This document shows, piece after piece, positions 26,670-36,571 of a stretch of 64,000 bases of DNA (positions are counted from its first letter, which is position 1; every line of letters begins with the position of its first letter). Origin of the DNA: Phycisphaerales bacterium (GTDB lineage Bacteria > Planctomycetota > Phycisphaerae > Phycisphaerales > UBA1924); NCBI GenBank assembly GCA_029260345.1, contig JAJDDK010000005.1:186001-250000 (forward strand), given 5' to 3'. Below the pieces are notes generated by a model. The model had not been told where the DNA came from and searched no databases. It worked only from the letters and a program-made list of their open reading frames with translations. A program made the position numbers and the translations under genes.

Positions 26670-27695
26670 ATGAGAATTCGATTCTTGGCCACAAGCATGG
26701 CGCTCGGCATTGCAGCAATCGCCACGCCATCGCACGCGCGCACACTCGAACACAGCGGCGTCATCAACGCCCCCGTCGCCGATGTCTGGAAGGCCTTCAC
26801 CGATGAAGCGGAAGTTGTCACCTGGATGACGCCGCTCGCGGACATTGACCTGAGTGTCGGCGGCTTGTTCAGAACCAACTACAACCCCGACGGCGAGATC
26901 GGCGATGCGACCACCATCGTCAACCAGATCATCAGCTTTGAGCCCGAGCGCATGCTCTCCATGCAGAACGTGCAGGTTCCTGAAGGATTTCCGTGGGAAG
27001 TGAACTTCCAGCAGACGTGGTCCGTGATTTATTTTGAGCCGCTTGGCCCGGACCGAACACAACTGCGCGTCGTCGGACTTGGTTACGGCGAAGGCGGCGA
27101 CTGGGACACGCTCTACAACTACTTCAAGGGCGCCAACGCCCAAGTGCTGGACGAACTCAGAAAAAAGTTTGATCAGGATGAAGCAGTGGTCGAGGGCGAC
27201 CCGCTGGAAGCGCTGAGCGCACTCGTGGGTGGTGAGTGGGTTCATGAAAGCGAAACGCCGCGCGGCGTCTTCCGTGTGCGCAACATTCTGACGCACGGCC
27301 CCGATGGCGAATCTATCGTCGGAACCGGCTGGCTCGGCGATGCTGACGGCATGTTCGAGCACGGCGCGACGACGGTGTACCGCGATGCACAGTCTGACCA
27401 GGCGCGCTTCCTCAACGTCAATGAAAACGGCGCCATCGCACAAGGCGCGCTCACCCTTGCGACCGACGGCGCGGTGTTGTGGGACTGGAACGCCGCCGAC
27501 GAAGAAGGAGTGGTCACAACGTATGACGCTCGTATGTACTTCGATGACGCGAACCCGGATCGGTATCGTTTCAAGCTGGCGCTCGTGAACGAGGATGGCT
27601 CACTTCAGCCAATGGTGGACATCTGGTATGACCGGGTGGAGGAAGTTCCAGCGAAATTCAAGCAGATGAAATCAGCGACGGTCACGCAGCGCTGA
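26670..27695 (+). CDS. Exported SRPBCC-domain protein with C-terminal lipocalin-like region
   Basis: A 341-residue protein with signal peptide MRIRFLATSMALGIAAIATP, cut after SHA. Residues about 23-165 form an SRPBCC (START-like, AHSA1-type) domain (GVINAPVADVWKAFTDEAEV, VTWMTPLADIDLSVGGLFRT, then FEPLGPDRTQLRVVGLGYGE). The C-terminal half (ALSALVGGEWVHESETPRGV to WYDRVEEVPAKFKQMK) looks like a second small beta-barrel of the DUF1579 kind. Both bind hydrophobic ligands in known relatives; the ligand here is unknown. GGAG precedes the ATG. It follows the tetR-DUF1761 pair, separated by a strong hairpin, and converges with the HyuAB gene. Confidence 0.78.
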   Translation: MRIRFLATSMALGIAAIATPSHARTLEHSGVINAPVADVWKAFTDEAEVVTWMTPLADIDLSVGGLFRTNYNPDGEIGDATTIVNQIISFEPERMLSMQNVQVPEGFPWEVNFQQTWSVIYFEPLGPDRTQLRVVGLGYGEGGDWDTLYNYFKGANAQVLDELRKKFDQDEAVVEGDPLEALSALVGGEWVHESETPRGVFRVRNILTHGPDGESIVGTGWLGDADGMFEHGATTVYRDAQSDQARFLNVNENGAIAQGALTLATDGAVLWDWNAADEEGVVTTYDARMYFDDANPDRYRFKLALVNEDGSLQPMVDIWYDRVEEVPAKFKQMKSATVTQR

Positions 27696-27715
27696 TTGAA
27701 CTCTTGCGTTCTGAA

Positions 27716-30700
27716 TCAATCGCCCGGTGGCGGCGGACCCCATCCGCCCCCGCCGGGCGTTTCGATGATGAGGCGATCGCCAATTTCCGCGCGCACTCCG
27801 TCGGTGGGATTTAATTTCAAGACATCACCGTTGGATCGAATCAAGGTTTGTGCGCCGGGTGAGCCATCGTTGCCGCCGGCAGCGCCGCGCGGCCCGCGCA
27901 CGCGATTCTGTGTGAGCACGGAAACATCCAGCGGGCGCAGGAATTCGAGTTCACGGATGAGACCATCTCCACCGCGATGCGCCCCGGCGCCGCCCGAGCC
28001 GCGCCGGATGCGCGTTTGTGCAATGCGCACCGGGTAGCGCAATTCGAAGATCTCCGGATCGGTGATCGCCGTGTTGGTCATGTGCGTGTGAACAGCGCTC
28101 GCGCCGGGCGCCTGCGCCGTCGCCCCCGCGCCGCCGGCCAATGTTTCGTAGTACGAAAACGTCTCATCACCGATGATCACATTGTTCATCGTGCCTTGTG
28201 AATCGGCGACATCGGAGACCTCGCGCAGCAACGCATTGATCAGGCGCTGGCTTGTCTCCACATTGCCGCCCGCGACGGCGGGGCATGTGGCCGGATCGTC
28301 CGTGAACACGGGATTGAGCATCCCCTCCGGAACGATGAGTCGCACCGATCGCAGCAATCCATCGTTGATCGGGACGGGTTCGTCGATGAGCAGCCGCATG
28401 ACGTATGCAACGGTGCTATGCACGACGACGAGCGGCGCGTTGAGATTGCCCGCGTGGGTCGGCGCGCTGCCTGTCAGGTCGATGACGGCGCCGCGCTCGG
28501 TGAGTTGCACGCGCCCGCGAATCGGCGCCCCATCGTCCAGCGCATCGTCGATCGTCGCTTCCAACGGCGCCCGAGCGGCGCACGCATCGACGACGGCCCG
28601 GTTTGAGCGCTCAAGCACTCGCTCCATCGCTTCAAACACATCGGCTCGTCCGAACTCATTGGCGAGGCGGCGGAGCGCATCATCGGCGAAGCGCGCCGCG
28701 GCGAGCGCTGCGGCGAGATCGCTGAGGTTTTCTCGCAAAGCGCGCGTTGGGTGCGCGCTGGTTGTCAGAAGTGTGGTGATCGCCGCCCAATCCGTCACGC
28801 CGGCGCGCACCAGATGCGTTGGCGGAATCACGACACCTTCCTCGACAAGCGTCGTGGCGCCGGGCGGCATGGAGCCGGGACGGATGCCGCCAATCTCCGC
28901 ATGATGCGCGCGCGAGGCGGAGTATCCAAGCAGCGTTCCGTCCTCGGCATGCACGGGCGCAACGACCGTCACATCGGGAAGGTGCGACCCGCCAAACGCG
29001 GGATGATTCGTGACGATCACGTCGCCGTGATTCAGTGTCGTGGTTTCGACAATCCGGCGCACACAATGCCCGAGCGCGCCGAGATGCACCGGAATATGCG
29101 GCGCCGAAGCGACGACCTCCCCCTTTGCGTCAAGCAGCGCGCAGGAAAAATCGAGCCGTTCCTTCACATTCGTGGAGAGCGCGGCTCGTTGCAGCATCGC
29201 GCCCATCTGGTCAGCGCAGGCGTCAAGCCGATGCGCGATGAGTTCATGTCGAATGATGTCGTGTTGTGATGACGCGCCGATTGGCGCTGCATCGCCGCGA
29301 AAATCAAGTTTCAGGGCGCCGTCTTCGCCACGCTTCGCCGTCCAGCCGTGCTCCACGACGGTGACGCTATGAGATTCAAGAATGAGTGCAGGGCCATGCA
29401 CGTGTGCATCGGCGCCGAGCCTGACGCGGTCATGCACCGGCACTTCACGTCGGCCGCTAAACCAGGCGTGCGCCGTGCGCTCGTTCTCGTTTGAATCCGT
29501 GACGGAATCGTGCGGTTCGATATGAGGCGCATCGTGCGAGTCGTCCGCATCAATGCGTGCAACGAGCCGCAGGGCGACCAGTTCGATATCAGTTGAATTG
29601 GGCACAAAGCCGAACGTCGCTTCATGCCGCGAAAAGAAGAGTTCGCGCAATGGCGCGGCGCCGTCCCAGTCGACGGTGATCGTGAACGACTGGCCTGCAA
29701 GGCGCAATTCAACAAGGCGTTGTATCTGCGCCCGTTTCGACAGAATGTCTGAATCGAAGGCGTTGAGCGCCTGCCGCGCCAAGTCGTTGGACATGGCAAG
29801 AACCGATGGCATCGGCGGCAGTGGCGTCAGCACGCTTCGCTCGGCCAAGCGCTCCATCGGCGAGTGATGCACGCCAACCGCGCTGAGCAGGCTCGCATCC
29901 GTTGGAACAATGACGGACGTGCATCCGAGGCGTGCGGCGACCGCGCAGGCATGTTGCGGCCCGGCGCCCCCAAATGCGACAAGCGTGTAGTCGGCGGGGT
30001 CATAACCGGCGCGCACACTGATGCGCCGGATGGCCTCGGCCATATGCTCGTTCGCCAGATCGAAGAAACCTTGCAAGACCTGGTCGCGCGTCTCACAGTT
30101 GTTTGCATTGAGTCCGGCGCGCTCCATGACGCTCGTGAGCGCTCGTTCCGCCGCGTTTCCGTCGAGCGGAATGCCGAATTGTGCAGGATCAATGCGGCCG
30201 AGCAAGAGGTTGACGTCCGTCACGGTGAGCGGGCCACCCGCGCCATAACACGCTGGCCCGGGGTCCGCGCCGGCGCTGCGCGGTCCGACGAACGGTCGAT
30301 CGCCGTCGAAGCCGCAGATGGAGCCGCCGCCAGCCGCGACGGTCTCAATACGAACCGCGGGCGCCAGCAATGTCGCATCGCCGACGGTGTGTTCGAAGGT
30401 GAGTTCGGGCTGACCTTCAATGCGCGCCACATCGGTGCTCGTGCCGCCCATGTCGAAGGAGATGATGCGTGAAGCGCCGGCGCGTTTGCCTGCCATCGCT
30501 GCACCGACGACTCCCCCGGCCGGGCCGCTCAGCAAGCCTTGCACGGGTCGAAACTCCGCCGCGGGCGAGAGTCCGCCCGCGCTGGTCATGACGTCGAGCC
30601 GCGCGTGCGCAGCGGCGTGGGATACCGAAGACAAATACGTTTCCAAAATCGGTGATAGACCAGCATTCACGACCGCCGTGCGCGCTCGCGGCAGCAACTT

Positions 30701-31516
30701 CGGCGTGCGGCTGAGATCGCTCGACAGTGACACATGCTCGAAACCACTTTCAAGCAAGATGTCTCGGACGCGTCGCTCATGCGTTGCGTTTCGCCAACTG
30801 TGCGCCAGCGCGACGGCGGCGACGCGAAATCCACTCGCCGCGGCTTCGGTCGCGGCCGTGCGCACAATATCTTCGTCAAGCTCCAGGATGACGTTTCCAT
30901 CAGCGTCGATCCGCTCGCGCATTTCAAAAGCGGCTCCATGCAGCGGGCGGCTCTTGCGGATGTCCAGCGCGAACAGTTGCGGCCGGCGCTGGTCGCCAAT
31001 GTCCAGCAGATCGGCGAAGCCTTCAGTGACGAAGAAGGCGGTGGGGGCGTGAGTGCGTTCGAGCAGCGCGTTGGTGCCTCGGGTCGTGGCGAGTCGCAGG
31101 CGCATCGGCGGCAGCGATTCAGGAAACGGCGTGCGGGTGGCAAGGCGCGCCGCAATGATCGGCGACGGTTCGCCGGTCGTGAGTTCGATCACATCGCCAA
31201 TCGAACATGGCAGTTCGCTGAGCCTGTCGGCGCTCAATTCACCATCGATGGTGCATGCGGTGACGGTCACGCTCGCGTCCGGAGCGCCCTCAGTGCGCCC
31301 AAGGGTGAATCCAGCGATGGCCGCCGCGTTCTCGAGCCAATCCGCCCGAATGGAGATCGTATTCGCATTCAGAACACGATCCACGCGCGCTCGCAGCGCT
31401 CCCGAGGAAAGCGTCTTGATGCGCATCACGCGGCCGTCGGGCGCCACCGCGATGCAATCGGTGAACGTCCCGCCGGTGTCAATCGCAAGGCGCCATGTTG
31501 GATCGGTGGTGGTCAT
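27716..31516 (-). CDS. Fused HyuA-HyuB 5-oxoprolinase/hydantoinase-like ATPase
   Basis: A 1266-residue single-chain enzyme close in length to eukaryotic-type 5-oxoprolinase, which uses ATP to open 5-oxoproline to glutamate. The HyuA half begins with the phosphate-binding [20 protein letters not shown]. It also holds [20 protein letters not shown], then [16 protein letters not shown], and [16 protein letters not shown]. The HyuB half begins near residue 745, with [20 protein letters not shown], then [37 protein letters not shown] and [13 protein letters not shown]. It ends with the Gly-rich [11 protein letters not shown] typical of the family. It could act on 5-oxoproline or another cyclic amide. 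It is divergent from the kynurenine plus arm with a 127-base spacer. Confidence 0.87.
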   Translation of the reverse strand: MTTTDPTWRLAIDTGGTFTDCIAVAPDGRVMRIKTLSSGALRARVDRVLNANTISIRADWLENAAAIAGFTLGRTEGAPDASVTVTACTIDGELSADRLSELPCSIGDVIELTTGEPSPIIAARLATRTPFPESLPPMRLRLATTRGTNALLERTHAPTAFFVTEGFADLLDIGDQRRPQLFALDIRKSRPLHGAAFEMRERIDADGNVILELDEDIVRTAATEAAASGFRVAAVALAHSWRNATHERRVRDILLESGFEHVSLSSDLSRTPKLLPRARTAVVNAGLSPILETYLSSVSHAAAHARLDVMTSAGGLSPAAEFRPVQGLLSGPAGGVVGAAMAGKRAGASRIISFDMGGTSTDVARIEGQPELTFEHTVGDATLLAPAVRIETVAAGGGSICGFDGDRPFVGPRSAGADPGPACYGAGGPLTVTDVNLLLGRIDPAQFGIPLDGNAAERALTSVMERAGLNANNCETRDQVLQGFFDLANEHMAEAIRRISVRAGYDPADYTLVAFGGAGPQHACAVAARLGCTSVIVPTDASLLSAVGVHHSPMERLAERSVLTPLPPMPSVLAMSNDLARQALNAFDSDILSKRAQIQRLVELRLAGQSFTITVDWDGAAPLRELFFSRHEATFGFVPNSTDIELVALRLVARIDADDSHDAPHIEPHDSVTDSNENERTAHAWFSGRREVPVHDRVRLGADAHVHGPALILESHSVTVVEHGWTAKRGEDGALKLDFRGDAAPIGASSQHDIIRHELIAHRLDACADQMGAMLQRAALSTNVKERLDFSCALLDAKGEVVASAPHIPVHLGALGHCVRRIVETTTLNHGDVIVTNHPAFGGSHLPDVTVVAPVHAEDGTLLGYSASRAHHAEIGGIRPGSMPPGATTLVEEGVVIPPTHLVRAGVTDWAAITTLLTTSAHPTRALRENLSDLAAALAAARFADDALRRLANEFGRADVFEAMERVLERSNRAVVDACAARAPLEATIDDALDDGAPIRGRVQLTERGAVIDLTGSAPTHAGNLNAPLVVVHSTVAYVMRLLIDEPVPINDGLLRSVRLIVPEGMLNPVFTDDPATCPAVAGGNVETSQRLINALLREVSDVADSQGTMNNVIIGDETFSYYETLAGGAGATAQAPGASAVHTHMTNTAITDPEIFELRYPVRIAQTRIRRGSGGAGAHRGGDGLIRELEFLRPLDVSVLTQNRVRGPRGAAGGNDGSPGAQTLIRSNGDVLKLNPTDGVRAEIGDRLIIETPGGGGWGPPPPGD

Positions 31517-31643
31517 AAGCTCTGGGCGGCGCGAGGAAAATCGCCTCGTTAGCGTATCGCGGGCGCCGGGGGCGAGGGGGCGCTTGCAGCCGTATGATGC
31601 ATGTGGATATCAACGCGAACCTGAGCACTCAGGAGGCCACGCC

Positions 31644-32195
31644 ATGGGCATGTTCACACCGGTCAATTTGTGGAACTGGATTGAAGAGCACAAGGACGAG
31701 CTGAAGCCGCCCGTCAGCAACCAGGTGGTCTGGCGTGACGATCGCGACACCATCGTCTTCGTCAGCGGCGGGCCCAACACGCGGAACGATTACCACGTGA
31801 ACCCAACGGAGGAGTTCTTCTATCAACTCAAGGGCGACATGCACCTGCCGATTGTGCACGAGGATGGCCGCCGCGAAGTGATTCAGATTCGTGAGGGCGA
31901 GATTTATTTGCTGCCGGCGTGGGTCCCGCATTCGCCGCAACGCCCGGCGGACACGATCGGCCTGATCATCGAGTTGAAACGACCTGAGGGCGCGAAGGAC
32001 GCGCTGCGGTGGTACTGCGACAATTGCAATGAGATTGTCTACGAAGAGCAGTGGACGCTGGAGAACATCGCGCTCGATTTGAAGCGCATCATGGAGCGAT
32101 TCTGGACGAAGGATGACTTGCGCACGTGCAAGAACTGCGGGACAAAGGTTGAGAAGGCGGAACCTGCGGAGACGTACTTTCCGGCCAACGCTTGA
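31644..32195 (+). CDS. nbaC: 3-hydroxyanthranilate 3,4-dioxygenase
   Basis: A 183-residue cupin dioxygenase that opens 3-hydroxyanthranilate to 2-amino-3-carboxymuconate 6-semialdehyde. Fe(II) ligands are His51, Glu57 and His95 (DYHVNPTEEFFYQ, WVPHSPQ). A second rubredoxin-like metal site is formed by Cys125, Cys128, Cys162 and Cys165 (WYCDNCNE, TCKNCGTK). The numbering equals that known for the Ralstonia enzyme. AGGAGG stands 7 bases before the ATG. It is the first gene of the plus-strand kynurenine arm and is followed by the ACMS decarboxylase that uses its product. Confidence 0.96.
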   Translation: MGMFTPVNLWNWIEEHKDELKPPVSNQVVWRDDRDTIVFVSGGPNTRNDYHVNPTEEFFYQLKGDMHLPIVHEDGRREVIQIREGEIYLLPAWVPHSPQRPADTIGLIIELKRPEGAKDALRWYCDNCNEIVYEEQWTLENIALDLKRIMERFWTKDDLRTCKNCGTKVEKAEPAETYFPANA

Positions 32196-32216
32196 TGAAT
32201 CGAGTTGTGTTCTCTC

Positions 32217-33263
32217 ATGAAGATCGACATCCACACACATATTCTCCCCGGCGAATTGCCGGACTTTTGCGCGAAGTATGATTGCGAAGACTTCATCCGC
32301 CTGGAGCGCATCACGCCGTGCTGCGCGCGGATGATCCGCAACGGCGGCCTCTTCCGCGAGATTGATGCAAACTGCTGGGATCCAGACGTGCGCCTCGCGG
32401 ACATGGACGCGACCGGCGTGACGATGCAGGCGCTTTCGACCATTCCCGTGCTGTTTTCCTACTGGGCGCCGGCGGAACAGGCTCTCGATCTATCGCGCGT
32501 GCTCAATGATCACATCGCGGAGATCACACGTGACAAGCCCGACCGCTTCTGCGGCCTGGGCACCGTTCCGATGCAGAACCCCAAACTCGCCGTGCAAGAG
32601 CTTGAGCGCTGCGTGAATGATCTCGGCATGGCGGGGATCGAGATCGGCAGCCACATTGAGCGCCCGGGTGAGGAGGACTGGAATCTGAATGAGCCGCAGG
32701 TGGTCGAGGTGCTGACCGCGGCGGCGGAACTCGGCGCGGCGGTCTTCGTGCACCCATGGGACATGATGGGCGCCGCGAATATGAAGCAGTACTGGCTGCC
32801 ATGGCTGGTCGGCATGCCGGCCGAGACGTCGCGTGCGATCTGCTCCATGATTTTCGGCGGCGTACTCGAAAAGCTGCCGCACTTGCGTGTGTGCTTTGCG
32901 CACGGCGGCGGTTCATTCCCGGGAACGATCGGTCGGATTGAGCATGGCCATGCGGTGCGACCCGACCTGTGTGCGGCGGACAACTCCTGCAACCCGCGCG
33001 ACTATCTCGGCAAGTTCTATGTGGATTCGCTCGTGCACGATGCAGATGCGATGCGATTCCTCGTGAATCTGATCGGCGCGGAGAGGATCGCGCTGGGGTC
33101 GGATTACCCGTTCCCGCTGGGCGAGCACCATCCCGGCGCGCTGATTGAATCAATGCCTGAATTCGATGAATCGGTGAAGGAGCAGTTGCTTTGGCGCACC
33201 GCGCATGAGTTCTTGCGCCTTGAGTCTCCGGCGACCATCGGCGAGCAAGGCGGTCGCGCGTGA
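32217..33263 (+). CDS. nbaD: 2-amino-3-carboxymuconate-6-semialdehyde decarboxylase (ACMSD)
   Basis: A 348-residue amidohydrolase-fold decarboxylase converting ACMS to 2-aminomuconate 6-semialdehyde, which steers the pathway to catabolism instead of quinolinate and NAD. Metal and catalytic residues are visible: MKIDIHTH (His6, His8), AVFVHPWDMMG (His179), CFAHGGGSFP (His229) and ALGSDYPFPLGE (Asp296). The start MKIDIHTHI is family-consistent; the Shine-Dalgarno is poor, so coupling to the upstream gene (21-base gap) is likely. Its TGA overlaps the GTG start of kynureninase by four bases (GTGA). Confidence 0.95.
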   Translation: MKIDIHTHILPGELPDFCAKYDCEDFIRLERITPCCARMIRNGGLFREIDANCWDPDVRLADMDATGVTMQALSTIPVLFSYWAPAEQALDLSRVLNDHIAEITRDKPDRFCGLGTVPMQNPKLAVQELERCVNDLGMAGIEIGSHIERPGEEDWNLNEPQVVEVLTAAAELGAAVFVHPWDMMGAANMKQYWLPWLVGMPAETSRAICSMIFGGVLEKLPHLRVCFAHGGGSFPGTIGRIEHGHAVRPDLCAADNSCNPRDYLGKFYVDSLVHDADAMRFLVNLIGAERIALGSDYPFPLGEHHPGALIESMPEFDESVKEQLLWRTAHEFLRLESPATIGEQGGRA

Positions 33264-34546
33264 GTGGCGCCGCGGTGGGGCAACTGGCGCAGCGTGAAGC
33301 AGAGGCAATGGAACTTGATGCACGTGATCCGCTCGCTGACGAGCGCGGCAATTTCTTGCTGCCCACGGATGAAGCGGGAACACCACTGGCCTATTTCACG
33401 GGGAATTCGCTCGGCCTTCAGCCGAAATCAACGCGCGCCATGCTGGAGCGCGAGCTGGACGACTGGGCCGCAATGGGCGTCGAAGGTCATCACGATGCCG
33501 AGCGCCCATGGGTGAGCTATCACGAACTCGCCCGTGAGAAACTCGCGCGGCTCGTCGGCGCCCAACCCCGCGAAGTCGTCGCGATGAATTCGCTGACGGT
33601 GAATCTGCACTTCTTGATGGTGTCGTTCTATCGACCGACCCGAGATCGATACAAGATCGTGATCGAAGACTCGGCGTTTCCGTCGGATAGTTACGCCGTC
33701 GCGAGTCAGGCGCGCTTTCACGGGTTTGATCCGAAGGATGCGATTGTCCGGCTCAAGCCGCGTAATGGCGAGCACACGATCCGTACGGAAGATGTTGAAG
33801 AATTACTGAATCGCGATGGCGGCTCGATCGCACTCATGATGCTCGGCGGTGTGAACTATCTCACCGGGCAGTTGTTTGACATGGAACGGCTCACGCAGGC
33901 CGGGCACGCCGCGGGTTGCGTGGTCGGATGGGACCTCGCCCATGCCGCGGGCAACGTGCCACTGAAACTGCACGACTGGAACGCGGACTTCGCGGCGTGG
34001 TGCCATTACAAGTACATGAACTCCGGCCCCGGCGCGGTGGCCGGCGCGTTTGTGCATGAGCGGCATTGGCGCGACGGCGCAGCAGGCCTGCCGCGGTTTG
34101 AAGGCTGGTGGGGGCATGATCCGGACATTCGATTCAAGATGGAGCCGCAGTTTGTGCCGGCGAAAGGCGCGGACGCCTGGCAGGTGAGCAATCCGCCGAT
34201 CTTTTCACTCACGCCGGTGCTCGCGTCGCTGAGCATCTTCGATCGGGTCGGGATAGATCGCCTGCGCGAGAAATCGCTGGCGCTCACCGGTTTTCTTGAG
34301 TCGCTGCTCGATTCGATCGGCGAGCACGTGAGTGTGCTCACGCCGCGCGACCCGGCGCAGCGCGGCTGCCAGCTTTCGATTGTGGTCGAAGGCGCTTCCC
34401 GCGAAACACATACGAAACTGCGCGAGGCGGGAATCGTCTGCGACTTCCGCGAGCCCAACGTCATTCGCGCGGCGCCGGTTCCGCTGTACAACACCTTCCA
34501 TGACTGCTGGCGTCTCGCCAGCACGCTGGCGACGATCATCCGCTGA
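33260..34546 (+). CDS. kynU: Kynureninase
   Basis: A 428-residue PLP enzyme that cleaves kynurenine or 3-hydroxykynurenine to (3-hydroxy)anthranilate and alanine. Family landmarks are LAYFTGNSLGLQPKSTRAML, MNSLTVNLHFLMVSFYRPT, GWDLAHAAGNVPLKLHDWNA and the PLP lysine Lys251 in FAAWCHYKYMNSGPGA, followed by GWWGHDP and SNPPIFSLTPVLASL. It starts at GTG overlapping the ACMSD stop, which indicates translational coupling. Length is typical (about 415-430 residues). Confidence 0.96.
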   Translation: MSGAAVGQLAQREAEAMELDARDPLADERGNFLLPTDEAGTPLAYFTGNSLGLQPKSTRAMLERELDDWAAMGVEGHHDAERPWVSYHELAREKLARLVGAQPREVVAMNSLTVNLHFLMVSFYRPTRDRYKIVIEDSAFPSDSYAVASQARFHGFDPKDAIVRLKPRNGEHTIRTEDVEELLNRDGGSIALMMLGGVNYLTGQLFDMERLTQAGHAAGCVVGWDLAHAAGNVPLKLHDWNADFAAWCHYKYMNSGPGAVAGAFVHERHWRDGAAGLPRFEGWWGHDPDIRFKMEPQFVPAKGADAWQVSNPPIFSLTPVLASLSIFDRVGIDRLREKSLALTGFLESLLDSIGEHVSVLTPRDPAQRGCQLSIVVEGASRETHTKLREAGIVCDFREPNVIRAAPVPLYNTFHDCWRLASTLATIIR

Positions 34547-34573
34547 CCGACCGAGTGAAAGCGACGAACACGA

Positions 34574-35905
34574 ATGAGCGACGGGGGCGAACGACGTTTC
34601 ACGATCTTCGGAGCCGGCCTTGCTGGCACGCTCATGGCAATCTATCTCGCGCGCCAGGGCGAACGAGTGGAGCTGTATGAACGTCGATCTGATCCGCGAA
34701 TTGGTGATGTTGACGCCGGGCGCTCGATCAACCTCGCGCTGTCGCGGCGCGGTCTGACGGCTTTGCGCGGCGTCGGGCTTGAGGATGCAGTGCTTGCCAG
34801 CGCCATCCCGATGCGCGGTCGTATGTTGCACGACACGGCGGGCAACCTGACCTTTCAGCCGTACGGGCACAAGAAGGAGCAGGCGATCAACTCCGTCTCG
34901 CGGGCGGGGCTGAATCAGCTCTTGATTGAAGCGGCGGACGCGGAGCCCAATGTCACGATTCACTTCGGCGCGAAATGTCGCAAGGTAGATTTCGATCGGG
35001 CCGCGGCGGAAGTGGAATGGCTCGACGGGCGGCGCCGCGAAGAAGTGAAAACTGGTGTCGTGATCGGCGCCGACGGCGCGTTCAGCGCGGTGCGCCTGTC
35101 CATGCAATTGCGCGATCGATTTGATTTCTCGCAGGAGTACTTGCCGCACGGGTATAAGGAATTGAGCATTCCGCCGACGGATGAAGGCGAATTCGCGCTG
35201 GAGCCCAACGCGCTGCACATCTGGCCGCGCGGCGGGTTCATGATGATCGCATTGCCCAATGCGGATCGCAGTTTCACGTGCACGCTCTTCTGGCCGCACG
35301 AAGGCGCCAACAGCGCGGCGGAGATTGATTCGGTCGACAAGGCCGTTGCTTTCTTCGAGCAGCAGTTCCCCGATGCGCTCAAACTCATGCCGTCATTCCG
35401 CGAAGACTATGCGGGCAATCCTCACAGTTCACTGGCGACGATGCGATGCTTCCCGTGGAATGTGGACGGCCGCGCGCTGCTCATCGGCGATGCGAGCCAT
35501 GCCGTCGTGCCGTTCTTCGGGCAGGGGATGAACGCGGCGTTCGAGGACTGCCGTATTCTGGCGGAGCGCCTCGACGAATCCGGCGGCGCCGATTTGGCGA
35601 CCGTGTTCACGCAATTCAGCGCCGAGCGCAAACCAAATGCGGAGGCGATCGCAGACCTGGCGCTGGCGAACTACGTAGAAATGCGCGATACCGTGAATTC
35701 GCCGCTGTTTCGATTAAAGAAAGCAGTCGAGCGCGTGCTGGCGCGAACATTCCCCGGCTATCTGTCGCTCTACGAAATGATCAGTTTCACGAACATTCCG
35801 TATGCGGCGGCTCTGGCGATTGAAAAGCGGCGCAAGCGCGCTGCTTTGGGGCTCGTGCTCATCATCGGTCTCATTCTCTTTGCCATTATTGTGCGAGTTT
35901 TCTAA
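34574..35905 (+). CDS. kmo: Kynurenine 3-monooxygenase
   Basis: A 443-residue FAD-dependent hydroxylase that makes 3-hydroxykynurenine from kynurenine with NADPH and O2. The dinucleotide motif FTIFGAGLAGTLMAIYLARQ is at residues 9-28, followed by GRSINLALSRRGLTALR, VVIGADGAFSAVR (DG motif) and ALLIGDASHAVVPFFGQGMN (GD motif). The C-terminus has basic residues and a hydrophobic segment (about 423-441, LGLVLIIGLILFAIIV), as in membrane-anchored KMO, so it may sit on the inner membrane. It lies 27 bases after kynU and 2 bases before kynB. Confidence 0.95.
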   Translation: MSDGGERRFTIFGAGLAGTLMAIYLARQGERVELYERRSDPRIGDVDAGRSINLALSRRGLTALRGVGLEDAVLASAIPMRGRMLHDTAGNLTFQPYGHKKEQAINSVSRAGLNQLLIEAADAEPNVTIHFGAKCRKVDFDRAAAEVEWLDGRRREEVKTGVVIGADGAFSAVRLSMQLRDRFDFSQEYLPHGYKELSIPPTDEGEFALEPNALHIWPRGGFMMIALPNADRSFTCTLFWPHEGANSAAEIDSVDKAVAFFEQQFPDALKLMPSFREDYAGNPHSSLATMRCFPWNVDGRALLIGDASHAVVPFFGQGMNAAFEDCRILAERLDESGGADLATVFTQFSAERKPNAEAIADLALANYVEMRDTVNSPLFRLKKAVERVLARTFPGYLSLYEMISFTNIPYAAALAIEKRRKRAALGLVLIIGLILFAIIVRVF

Positions 35906-35907
35906 TC

Positions 35908-36531
35908 ATGGTGAAACTGTATGACATCACACCACTGGTCACGCCAAAGCTCGCCGTCTGGCCGGGCGACACGCCGGCGAGCCGCGAGGTGCTTTGTGAT
36001 CTGGCGAAGGGCGACACGATCACGCTCAGCACGTTGCGCGCAACTGTGCATCTTGGCGCCCATGCGGATGCGCCGAGCCACTACGGAGTAAACGGGTGCA
36101 CGATTGAGGCGCAGTCGCTGGCGCCGTACTTGGGGCCTTGTCAGGTGATCACGGCGACCATCGGTCGCGGCGAGCGCGTTGGGCGCGAGCGTCTGGCTTC
36201 GGAGTTGACGGAGCCGCGGGTTTTGATTCGGACGTCGTCGTATCCGAATTCGGAGCAGTTCAACGAAGACTTCGCGGCGCTGTCACCGGAATTGATTGAA
36301 CATCACGCCGCGCAGGGTGGATTGCTCATTGGACTCGACACGCCGAGTGTTGACCTGTTCAGCTCGAAAGATTTGCCCTCGCATCACGCGGCGTTGCGGC
36401 ACGATGTCGCGCTGCTGGAAGGCGTTGTGCTCAAGGACGTGCCGGACGGTGTGTATGAATTGATCGCGCTGCCGCTGAAATTGGCGGGGTTTGATGCGAG
36501 TCCGGTGAGAGCGGTGTTGAGGGGGGACTAG
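35908..36531 (+). CDS. kynB: Kynurenine formamidase (cyclase family)
   Basis: A 207-residue metal-dependent hydrolase that releases formate from N-formylkynurenine. The family motif HxGxHxDxPxH is intact as VHLGAHADAPSHY (His48, His52, Asp54, His58). YDITPLVTPKLAVWPGDTP and GLLIGLDTPSVDLFSSKDLP are also typical. It begins two bases after the kmo stop, so it is the last gene of the plus arm. Kynurenine formamidase implies that tryptophan or N-formylkynurenine is the real entry, but no tryptophan 2,3-dioxygenase is present here. Confidence 0.94.
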   Translation: MVKLYDITPLVTPKLAVWPGDTPASREVLCDLAKGDTITLSTLRATVHLGAHADAPSHYGVNGCTIEAQSLAPYLGPCQVITATIGRGERVGRERLASELTEPRVLIRTSSYPNSEQFNEDFAALSPELIEHHAAQGGLLIGLDTPSVDLFSSKDLPSHHAALRHDVALLEGVVLKDVPDGVYELIALPLKLAGFDASPVRAVLRGD

Positions 36532-36571
36532 GCATCAGGGACCAGCGACCGGGGACCAGGGGGAGAAGGGA

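Noticed and set aside
34205-35299. A 364-codon antisense frame across kynU and kmo
   Set aside because: It spans the junction of two well-supported genes and has a His/Arg-rich composition typical of reverse-strand artefacts.
36531-36571. Two GGGACCAG copies between the kynurenine arms as a possible CRISPR or tandem array
   Set aside because: Only two short copies; no spacers or regular unit.
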